DNA of 64,000 nt from Orthonyx spaldingii (taxonomy: Eukaryota; Chordata; Aves; Passeriformes; Orthonychidae), in assembly GCA_013397795.1 (NCBI GenBank), contig VZTJ01004182.1, positions 558,001 through 622,000 on the forward strand, given 5' to 3'. The notes under the pieces were generated by a model. The model was not told the DNA's origin. It worked only from the letters and a program-made list of their open reading frames with translations, and did not search any database. Shown piece after piece: positions 39,136 through 50,100 of this stretch. Positions within the stretch are counted from its first letter, which is position 1. Each line of letters begins with the position of its first letter. Made by a program: the position numbers and the translations under genes.

Positions 39136-42100
39136 TTTTATCCAAAAGAAGTTTTTGGACCTGCTGCGAACAAACGATACAATTCAGTTTGGTTTTTGCT
39201 TCCCTCAGAGATACATATATTTCCAGCAGTCTCTCAATTATAAAAGTCAATTTCACAGCCAGTAAATGGTTCATTTATTGATTCTCATCTACTAAATCCA
39301 AGCAGCTCCACAAATAACAATATACTGGTGATGTACTGAGGGATAAAAGAAATTACTCACATTTGCAGGGAGAAAAAACAAAAGGTACAAACTGACAACC
39401 TCTTTTCAGTACTATAATTTCAGAGCTATAATTTCAAATGTCAAAAACCTTTGACATGCCTCATAGATTGCATCTTTAGGAGAGCCCTACTTCTGTTTAA
39501 AAGCTGAAATGAAAGGACTTTTACATATTTTGAATTGTAATTTCAGCAGACTCTTTAGACTGCAATATTTAATCTATTTCTCTGAGGCTTGCATTACTCA
39601 TGCTGCCAAAGAGCTCTTAGCAGAAGCCAATCTCCATTGGAATTCTGCACCTACACCCAAAACATAAATAGGAAGGAGAAAGATTTAAAAGTATAATTAA
39701 TCAAAAGCCCATATCAGGACCTTGACTTCTAAAGGGTAAAAGATTTCTTGCAACTCAAACAGAGGTTTGAGCTCTTCTTATTGTGAAACCAAGCATCAAA
39801 TGCATTTGGCCCCTGGGATTAAGGTCCTGGTGATTGTCCAATAGCAATGCCAAGGACAAGAAACAGATGACCTCTCCTGGCTAGGTTTTCATCTCTGCAG
39901 ACGGATTCTGCACTACACACACCTAGGTTATAGCCTGCACCATTATGTACCAAACCACGCGTCTTTACAGCTCCAGTTCCTGCAAAATCTACCATGAACA
40001 TCTGGATTCATACTGAAGTACTACTTGTTTTTACCATTCCTCTCCATTGTAGGAATGACTTCTGGAGAAATAGCCCATGCACCCTGCACTGCCTAAATTC
40101 CATTCTGATGAGTGGTACCACAGCTGTTCCCAGGGGCAATAGCTTAAAACAGCCTCAAGGTTCAACAAAGGTTCAGCTTCAAGAAGGTGACAGTAGCAGA
40201 GGGAATTGGGCGTATTTACAAACACAGCAAGAATAATTCATTATGAAAATCAAAATTAATTGGCATTCATTGCACATTTTTGTAGCATGGATTTTGTATG
40301 TTTACTGAAAGCCTCTTCATGTCTGTTCTGCTCTTTTGATAGAGAGGTGTGAAAATGTATCTTCCTTGGAAGACTTAAAGAGGATATGAAGATTTTGATA
40401 GTTTAAGCATTTGGTAATCAGAAAAGCAGACCACTAGTTTGTTTGCTTTTCTCTAACTCCTCCAGTAAACTCCCTCTCCATATGGTATGGTTTTACTCTC
40501 TAATTTCCTCCTCCCTTGCGGAGAAGAAATCTCACAATAAAAAAACACTGAAATTTTCTGTAGTATACTCTGGATTTCTTTCTATTTGTCTGTTTAAGAG
40601 CAACATTTCTAGTGACTTAAAAAGCTATCTCTGGAAGATAATGTTTAAGATAAAACTTAATTAAGCCAGTCTTTAATGCTGAATAATTAAAACTACCATA
40701 CCTCCAGAGGTCTGGCATGAAGGAATCTATGTTTAGTGCAGTTTTTGTAATTTCTGACAGTTAATCATATTGACTTTTTTTTTAAGTAGCTGCAGACATA
40801 TTCAGTCCACTCTGATCTGTTTGTTGGCCTTAGGGAATCCGGCAAACAGAATAGAAATATCTTTTCTCACAAAGAGCCTATTGAAGTCAGAAGTCTGTTA
40901 GGAACTAGATATTTCTTCTAGATTTCCTGCCCACTGCTCTGGAAGTTTTTCCTCCACATTTCTTCAGAATTGTCCTACAATGCTTGGAACTCTTTAGCCT
41001 CCTGCTTAAGGTGACTTCACCAAACTTGAACTCTCTTGTGCAGGAAAGCCAAAGGCATCCATCCATGAGACCATGAAGAGCTGAAGCAACTCTTGCCAAA
41101 GTAGGCAGTCATCCAGTGATTGCAATGGATCCTGGAACATGCTCTGTGAGTGACTTCTAACAGGAAAAAACCCAAGAGGAATGACTTTCCAGATAAAATG
41201 CAGGCTGAAACTCTGTATGCAGTGACTATTCCTGTGGTACTGCTAAATGACAACGGAACTGGTGGTAATCAGCCATCACTTTTCACCTTCAGGCTCTCAC
41301 TGTGTGCCCATCATACTGTGGTGTGGGTGATTGATAGTCCCCACTATCCTGAAGTTATGGAACAGCTTCTGTGAAATGGATGGAGTGACTCTGTTTAGGA
41401 ATCTTAGTGCTACTCTGGAAGTGGGACCAGTTTGGTGGAACATGAACAATTCAGTGAGTGATTATGCAAGCAAGAAGGCAAATAAAATAGCAATTAGTCT
41501 TTTTACGGTTTATAAACAAGAGGTGGAGTTGTATGTGCCCCGTCTTCCTACATACTGTTTGCTTCTTGGTTCAAGTTTCACAAGAGGACTGACAAAAATC
41601 ATGAAGAAATTTGAAACGAGGATGGGATAGGAGTTTTGCAACTCTCTTGAACATATTGGGGCAGTTTCTGTAAAGATCAGTGCAAGTTTAGAAGCACACA
41701 GATTGTTCAGAGCAGCAACCATCAAGAGGTTTCCAGCTGGACGCCGGTACCTGTTTCCAGAGAGGTCTATCATAGCTTCATAATTTCAAAGTACAGGAAG
41801 CCACTGGAAAAGGTAATTTCATTTGTTTGAATGCAAGGATATGCAGACTAATGGGCCAGTGATTGGAGGGAGAAGGCAGGGCTACAGTTGGGGGGAAAGA
41901 GGTCAGGGACAGCTGGTAGAGAAATTGTCCTGGATGGCTGCATGATTTACCGATACTGGTAGGGGAAAGTGTTGGTTGTTCAGACTTGGGAGAGACTTTC
42001 TGTCACCCTAGAGGAGGGCTATGTAGTCTCCCGGTATTTTGAGTCACAGAAAAGGCCATGTAAAACAGGTAATCACCTGCCACAACCACCTGATCATATA

Positions 42101-43142
42101 TACTGGGATAGGGAAGAAATTTTATCATCAAAATTTTCTGCATGATTGCCTATTCTTATTAATTCTAATAGATCTTCTATTTCATCCACAACAACACCTT
42201 TCTCTCATGCCAGCCTGTACAGCCCCTTTTTTTAATATTTCACTCTCAAGAGCCCCTGCTTGTGCTTCTGCTTGGTAGCTCTTGCTCTTGCATGCAGTTG
42301 TAGTATATTCAGAGAAAGAAAGCAAAAGTGAGTGGGAGCAATGCTTGCAGAGGAAGAGACTCAGGTTACTTTTCCTTTTATCTTAGATATCTTTTTCATA
42401 TTCACAATGATAAGAAGTGGGTGGTAAATAGGCTGTAAATATTCCCCTCATGTCAGTGTCCAGTCGTTGGTGCAACCAATAGACAAAAGAAAGGTGGAAG
42501 GCATGGGAGGTGAGAACTTCCACATTCCAGGACATATACACCCATACGCCTTTAAGCAGCCCTGCCCTCTGGGATCAAGCCCCATTCTCTTCTCTTTATT
42601 TCCGCAGGCTGATAAATTCATCACAAATCTTAGTGATAGCCTTTCCACAGCAGGGGCATCCTGACTGATCACTACAGACTTTTTTTTGTGATAGCTTGAT
42701 AGTGGACATTAATAGCATGAGCTGCTGCCTCTGAACAAAAAAGAAAAGGTGAAAATGTATATTATTTGGGTTGCTGATGGAGGCCCATCCTCCCAGCCCA
42801 CATCATGGGCGTGTGCAAGGAATTTCTCATGCACGCTCATGTGAACAACCAGTATGCTGTCAGGCAGTTTCCAGTAAATGGCTCTTAAGACTTCAGAGCC
42901 ACTGCCATAAAAAAGTCCATTGTTCATATGCAGGATCTGCCTCCCTACCCATTCATTATAAAAGCACAGATCACAACAGTGGCATGTTTATCTTAGCAGG
43001 GTGTTAAGTCTTACCAACTGAGTCACCCTTGCTGGTTTAGGCTTAGAAATGAGATTACTGAAATTATTCCAAAACATCTACAATGCAGGACAAGGCACAC
43101 GTAAAAAGTCAGTGCTCAGGCAACAGTTTTAAGAAGGTAGAA

Positions 43143-43440
43143 TGTTACCGGGTTGAGTTTGAACAAGACAAAATTTTTTAATTTTATTATAAGAGAATGA
43201 ATGCAAGATTATTCTGGTGGAGAAACAGGCTTGTTCAGGGGCAGCTGCCAGCCTGGAGAGTCTGACCTCCTTGGCTGTCCTCTGTGGAGAGGTTGGTTGC
43301 TCTACAGGACAGTAGCTTACCTTCAAAATGTTTGAATTTCTCTCTAGGCTAGAATTAGTGTCTGTGAACACTCTCACGGACGTGTTCATGCGTTGAAAAC
43401 TCCAGCCAAAAGTTATGCAAATCTCAGGAAGTGAGTAACA
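43143..43440 (-). mobile_element. Probable solo LTR with TGTTAC...GTAACA ends
   Basis: The element has perfect 6-bp terminal inverted repeats TGTTAC/GTAACA and spans 298 bp. On the minus strand an AATAAA (43183-43188) lies about 40 bp before the end, as in an R-U5 region, and an ATGCAAAT octamer is present on the plus strand near 43415. The pentamer tagaa directly precedes it and recurs two bases after the right end, which may be the target duplication. I do not recognise the family. Confidence 0.45.
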
Positions 43441-46400
43441 GCTAGAAGAAATCCAACACTTAAAGCAACTGTTGCTCCAGGTCATCAAAATTTATGAGTG
43501 AATCTGGACTGGCATGACATTATCCTATCCTAAATTGAGTCCTGTCTTTATTGTAAAGACAATATTGGTTATTTGGACAGCTCTCAACAAAGCAGACAAG
43601 TGTCCTGCACGGAAAGTCTCCTACATGGCCCTAAAGAAAAAAAGTCACAATTTTATTCAAGCCTGTACCTTCTATGTTCTTTTTCCATTTAGTTCCCTTT
43701 TTACCACGAGCTGTCTCCCAACCCAGAAGACAAAGTGTCTCTTCTCTTCCTTAAGGAATAGGGAGTGGAGCTGGAGGAAATGGACCTCGTAAGAAATTAA
43801 GAGCTGTGCTAAAGGAGGAGAGAGAGAGAGACCTTACAGTCAGTGAGGCTAAGAGTAGTGTAACAACCTGTGAAACAAGAACACAACCTGTGAAACAAGA
43901 ACACAACCTGCAGTATTCAGACCACTCTCTTAAGAATCAAAAAGTCTACTGGCACTCAGGATGAGGTAAGAAGGGAGAAGCAGAGAGACAAAGACAGGGT
44001 GATGGCTAGGAACAGCAAAGCAGGAATGAAGGAAGGACATAAAGGAAGATTGAGATAGACAGTTTGGTTCCTCTGGAGAAAGACAGAGGACACAGCAGAT
44101 AGGATTCAGACAGAAGTGGCATACTGATGTCTATGCAGCTATGCATGCAGAGGGAATCCTAGGAGAAGACATGAAAGGACAGTATCTGTGGATGCTTTGC
44201 ATGGTGGGAGAGTAGAAGTATTGGAAAGGGGAGATGGAAAACACAGGAAATTTGGAAATGAGACCTGAAATACTGAAGAAGGGTGAAATGTTCAAACCTT
44301 TACAGACAAACAGGAGCAACTTACAATTCCTGAGCCTTTGACACAACAAAGATTATTTTCCTCCAACTTTGTGGCCAAAATGAGTTCACTGACTGGTAAC
44401 TCACTTACAACCCCCTTCCTGGAAGAAAACAGCTTTTCTTGTTTGATCTTTCAAGGGATTTTCCCCTTTTAAGCCCCTGTCAGAAGTGGCTGGACTTTGG
44501 AAGACACGTCACATTTAGTCATACTGCTCCAAATCCAAGATGAACTGGGCACAAACACAGGTAAAGGAGGAGAAGAAGAAAGTAACATGGCCAGTCTTTC
44601 ACTGCAAGAGAGGAAATGCTATGTAGGCAGTCATCCTTCCTACAGATAGATTCAAGGGATACTGTGTACCACCAAGGCACTAACTGATTAAAAGCCTCCT
44701 AAGACAGAAAATCCCATGATGAGCATCCTGGGTGTTGTGGGGTTTTCTTTTGTTATTGCTAAAATTACTGCCTAAACAATATATTTGACTAGAATAGAGT
44801 AAATAGGGAAATGATAATTACGAAGCAAAAAAGCCCCCAAAGATTTGCTTCTGGTGCTATAATCTTTTCAGCAAAGACTGCCCTCATTTACACTGAGAAA
44901 ACAAACAGGTAAAAACAAATGTAATCACCTGTGGGATGGAGTAACGAATTTAACCAGCCTCTTCCATCTGTGTTTATGATCATGCTCTGCAAGTAGTTTT
45001 CATTGGGTGGCTGCAGTCTTCTGTGTGAAACCTAATCCCCAAATATAGCACACAGCTTCTGAGGCTCACTTAATCTTTCTGAGGCAGAAAGAATGAAAGA
45101 GGTGTCAAGGGTGATACACAGCAGGCCTGTTGGAGCTTTAGCTGCCTGGTACCAAAGGAAAAGATCCTTGGCCTTATCAGATCTCTTTGGTAAAGGCTCT
45201 GCACATTCCTAAGGAGGGGCTTGGGACAGTCAGTTGGATAACCCAAAGCTCTGGGCAAGGGATCTGGAACAGGCTGAAATGCCTTTGATCAGTGGAAAGA
45301 AGAGAAAAACCCCCTACACACACAAATTACCACTATCCCCCATATGCTCTCCAATATTATGCTGCTGGGAGGAGGTGACTAAATTAGGAGTTAAGAATTC
45401 TTCCAGAGCAGAAGTGCTAATCAGATAACCTGTCCAACACTGCGTTTCAAAAATAGTGTCCAATTGATGCTGATTTTTTTAAAGCTTTCTTATTACTACT
45501 GACAATGTCAAGAAAGAGAACTAAAATAAAGGTTTTTATAACTGAGTGTTCTTTGCACTATCCCTGGTTCTTGCCTGTACTGGAGTGGGTGATAATTGTG
45601 CTTTTGTTTAGGATAAACATTATTCTTACATATTCTCAATCATTTTTTCCCATTGTTTTAGACCTGTGATTGCAAATTCCTAGAATTTTGCAGACTTTTT
45701 CTAAGGCGTCCAAAACAGAAACAAGCATGTTACCACTAGGTGTAAATTTCTTCTGAAATATTGTCACATGAAAATTGCAAGGATCCATAAACCTGAAAAG
45801 ATGGAGGAAAGTACCACCAGTTTGGTCTAAGCTCCTCGTAGAGGCTTACAAACACTGCCAAACAAGAGCAGCATTGTGATCTCATTCAAAGTGTTCACAT
45901 GCTGAGCATAGTAGCCTGTAAAATAAAAAGCCACTATCTAGACTTGCAACATAGAAGTACCAGTAACAATAGAGAATTAAAAGATTATGTTTTCTGCATT
46001 ATTTCATTCAAAAAGATTATAAGATAAAAGAAGAAAATGAAAAGGCACATACTGCAATTTTCTCCAAAGCAGAAACTAGTTGTGACCTCTTAAATGTATT
46101 AAATGAATTTATGCATTAAAGCTTTCTCCCCTCACCCTCTAATGTCCCTGTGGGAAGCAAAATTGTGCCATCTAGTGGGTTTTAGATCAAGTCTTAGCTG
46201 TGCATTCCCAATGGACACTGTGGGCACCCTACAAACCATCTCCATTTGAATCTGTTTACATTATAGCATGGACGTTTTTGGGTTCCACTTTGCTCCCAAG
46301 TTCAAATCCCTCCTCTGCCACAGCTGCAGGAAGGTTCCATTCACCCTACCAGGCTTAGGGCCAGAGGAGGTGAGGGGAAGTTATTTCTCGTTTATCTGCT

Positions 46401-46869
46401 CAATCTACCTTTCTTCTTGGCTTCTGCATTGATGGGAGGTTCCCCATGAATGAAGACTCTCCCACTTGCCAAGCAGCCAGCAGCATTGGGATTCTGCACT
46501 GCACAGTTATGGAGCTGGTGTACGCAGACAGAGCTGTAGCACAATCTCATTCCCTAGCACGCTTCTGTAACCTTAGTTAAGCAATAGGCCTAATATAGAT
46601 TTCAGTACAGCATTTAATCTTTGCCCTTTATGGATTTGTGTATCTTTATGACAGAAAGTGATTTCACAGCCTGCAATTTTTTTCTTCTGTGCTGATCATA
46701 GTGAAGTTGATCATATAAAATATTACTTGAACACTCAAATAGGTGCAAGTGTTGCAAGATACTTATATACCTCTCTAATAAAATATGGTAGATGCCCTTG
46801 GAACCGCTGGCTGTTGCCTGACTCACAACAGGTGAATGAGTAACAACTCCATAAGAAGTTTTCAGTACT
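43441..46869. other. Upstream flank of UNC93A, 43.4-46.9 kb
   Basis: It contains the 20-bp tandem repeat and a short GA repeat (43821-43832). No exon is visible. Distal regulatory sequence of UNC93A may lie here. Confidence 0.5.
43863..43910 (+). repeat. 20-bp tandem repeat, 2.4 copies
   Basis: The unit acaacctgtgaaacaagaac occurs twice exactly, followed by acaacctg. The lack of differences suggests a recent duplication. Confidence 0.9.
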
Positions 46870-47049
46870 ACTAAAAGTAAAGTTCACTGGCCAGTCTTCA
46901 AATAATTAACAACCCTCTTCTCTACAAACACAGAAAAAAGTGACCTTTTCCAACAAGGCATAAGCTGTTTTTCTCCAACTCAAATCATCCCCTGGAATAA
47001 TTGGATCAGCTTAGCCCACCGGCAGACCTTTTGTCTTCTATGAATCAAC
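46870..47049 (+). promoter_or_regulatory. UNC93A: Proximal promoter / 5' UTR candidate of UNC93A
   Basis: An HNF4-like half-site context (agtaaagttca, 46876-46886) and an HNF1-like 13-mer (tcaaataattaac, 46898-46910, about 10 of 13 positions of the palindromic consensus) sit 12 bp apart, roughly 140-175 bp before the ATG. UNC93A is known to be expressed in liver, kidney and intestine, where these factors act. I see no clear TATA box. The assignment is inference from motifs and position only. Confidence 0.3.
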
Positions 47050-47136
47050 ATGGAAAGGAATCTTAAGAATGTTTTGGTCATTTCTTTTGGATTTTTACTT
47101 CTCTTTACTGCTTATGGAGGACTCCAGAGCCTACAG
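47050..47136 (+). CDS. UNC93A: UNC93A coding exon 1
   Basis: This exon encodes residues 1-29 in phase 0, starting MERNLKNVLVISFGF and ending LQSLQ, followed by a consensus donor CAG|gtaagt. It holds the first membrane helix and the AYGGLQSLQ signature typical of UNC93A. The ATG lies in AAC-ATG-G, a strong Kozak context. Sequence upstream to about 46920 is probably 5' UTR or proximal promoter, but the transcription start and any non-coding first exon cannot be placed from sequence alone. Confidence 0.95.
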
Positions 47137-50100
47137 GTAAGTGGGGCATCTCCCATTGGTTATCAGGACTGTTGGTCTGGAAGGGCATCAGGCCAACTAG
47201 TAGTGTGAAAGACATCAGTTTTTCACATGGTCTCTGTGAGGAAGGCATGCACAGTATTATTTATGAGGTAGGTTAAGACATTAACTTGCTGCAGGTTAAT
47301 ATTCCTCACCCAGACCCATAGCATTTACTAATTATTTTATTCTGGTGTTTCTCAAGTAGTTTAAATACTTGTATCATGCTACTTCTTTAGATCCACAAAA
47401 CTTGTTTGAATGGAAACAGAAAACAAAATTAACCTGAGATGGCTTTTCTCAAAAGAAGATACTGCAAAATGGAAAACAAATTCAATTTCTGGAAAGGCTT
47501 TGTTTTGAATATTTCTAAATTGCTATGATTTAATAATAATTATTATTGTATAGCAATTTAAAATTAAAAAATTTTGTCCAAACCATTAAATAATTTAAGT
47601 GTAAAATAATACAGTAATTTTTAGGATCATGATATAACATAATAGTAAAAAATATTATTTTAAATCAGAGGCAGTTGTGACTTGTACTGGCATTATCACC
47701 CTAAAGCATAATAGCAGAGATGGTTTTCTAGAATGAATTAAATACTCAGAATACCATTAGAACTCACTTGTTTTTCCAAAATAAAAGACTGAGGGTTGCT
47801 GTTGTTGTCTATGAATGCTTCTGAGTAGATAAACATACAGAGAAACTTCTCAGACTAGAAGGCTCTGCTGGTCTAATGGCTGATAAATGAACAAAAGCCA
47901 TTCATAAACAACTTTAGGCAAGATATTAACATATGACCGTGATCCATTGGATTGGATTTTCTCACTGGAGCAGGAATCTGTCTGCGTCAAACGCGGAACT
48001 TGATACATGACATGATGCACTTGTTTGTAAAAACAAGGGGTTGACCTCATTTCAGGAAGAGGTCCCTCTTAGTTCTGTACATTTCTCTTCTCCTCTCATT
48101 GAACAGCTTTTCTTTGCTGACATTGTCAGATTCTGAACTCAGGGATGTTCTGCAAAAACAGTCCCAAAACAGGATGGAGATATTATGAGTTGGGGAGACT
48201 AATGAGGCAGGGGAAGATAAACCCAAGAAGTTGAAGTCAGTCCTACCATCTGAAGCTGCTTGTCAGAGCATGGTGCTAATAGCATCAAGGTTGTGGATTC
48301 AATGCCCATACAGGCCATTTACTTAAGAATTGGACTTGATGATCCTGTGGGTCTCTTCAAACTCAGAATATTCCATGAATCTGTGAACCTGTAAGTACTG
48401 AAATGTTAAAAAATTTCATAATTCAACATTCCGCTACCCAGAATCTCCCCAAAAAACCCGAGACAGTAAAAATCACACGATTTTGGAAGCCTGGCTTCTA
48501 ATTTTTGGAAGTTGTAGCTGACAGAACCAGGCATGTAACATTTAAAAAATAAGACCTCTGAGATCAGGAAGCCTCTTTGCCTGTTTACAAAACAACCATT
48601 CCAATTCTCAAACACCTTGACACTGTCTCAGTGTCAGTGTCAGAGACTGTCCTCACCTCACTGTCCTGGTGTCTGATCCTCACCAAGGGTTCTGCATGAT
48701 TGCCAACATGGTCCTGCATGGTCAGACTGCACAGCCACTGCAGGCTTGGAAAATGTTCCATGAAGCCACCAACAGCTTCACGCTCCTACAACACTTTCCA
48801 GTGCCACTTCCTCAGCATCCAGTCCCACTTCCAGAATCATACTGGATTAGTAGCAGCTACTAATGAAAACAATCAGGAAAACCTTGATAAGCTACACAGA
48901 ATTGTAGAATGGTTTGGGTTGGAAAGGACCTTAAAAATCATCTTGTTCCAATCTCCTGCCATGGGCAAGGACACCTTCCACTAGGCCAGATTGCCCAATG
49001 CCCCACCCAATCTGGCCTCGAACATGTCCAGGGATGGAGTATCCATCTCTGGATACTCCATAAATTCTCTGGGCAACCTGTTCCTGTGCCTCACTACCCT
49101 CATAGTAAAGATTTTCTTTCTAATATCTGCCTTAAATCTCCCTTTTAGTTTAAAACTGTTGCCCGTTCTAGTCCTATCACTATCTGCCCTTGTGAAAAAT
49201 CACCTCCCCACTTTTTAATGTCCCCTTTGAGTACTGTAAGGCTGCAATGAGGTCTTCCTGGAGTCTTCTCTTCTCCTAGCTGAACAATCCCAACTCTCGC
49301 AGCCTGTCTAGGAGAGGTGATCCATACCTCTGATCATCTTCATGGCTCTCCTCTGGACCTCTCCAACAAGTCCATGTCCTTCCTGAATTGAGGACCCCAG
49401 AACTGGATGCAGTGCTCCAGATGGGGACTCAACAGAGCAGAATAGAGGGGGACAATCACTTCTCTTGACCTTCTGGTCACACTTATTTTGATGCAGCCCA
49501 GGATGCAGCTGGCCTTCTGAGCTGAGAGCACACACTGTTGTTCTTGTCCAACTTTTCATCCACAGAATTCCCAAGTCCCCCCCTGCAGGGCTACTCTCAA
49601 TGAATTCTTCTCCCATTCTGTGCTCATGTCTGGGATTGCCCTGACCCAGGTGCAGCACCTTGAATTTGGACTTCTGGAACCTCATTAGGTTTTTCAACAA
49701 TTTTTCAAGCTTGTCCAGGTCTCCCAACCTAATCTTCTCATTTCAACTTTCAGAGCATCAAGACAAGAGAAGAACTATATTGAACATAAAACTATAAAAC
49801 CTGGTTAGATCAGTAAAATGTTATTCCTTCTTTGTAAAAATGTGGGTGAATCAATTACTTCCAACTACAATGGGCCTCTGTGAGCCTATTAGGATATTTG
49901 GACCTTGGGCTCGGAAAAACTTAGAAATTATCAGACCTGTAGTTTAAAGCAAAGAATCCTCCACTGTTGCTATGCCAGCCCTTGCAATGCAGATCTGAGG
50001 ATATTCCTGCCTGAGACAACAAACTAAGGCCAAAAAAAGAGGTTATCCTTCATTCAACTTGCTTTCAAAGAGAAACTCAAATCAAATAATCTGAAGACTG

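Larger units (their letters stand above)
37441..43142. other. Gene-free flank, 37.4-43.1 kb
   Basis: It contains the gap at 37951 and a CR1 tail remnant near 39.1 kb. The stretch 40900-41800 has several medium open frames on both strands, which I could not tie to any family. Confidence 0.6.

Noticed and set aside
40905..41773. Possible processed pseudogene or decayed transposon
   Set aside because: Several medium open frames occur on both strands with frequent stops between them, but I could not link any to a known protein.
48250..48325. tRNA-Ile gene
   Set aside because: The B box and D-arm are mutated, the acceptor stem does not pair, and a CR1-like tail follows. It is the head of a SINE.
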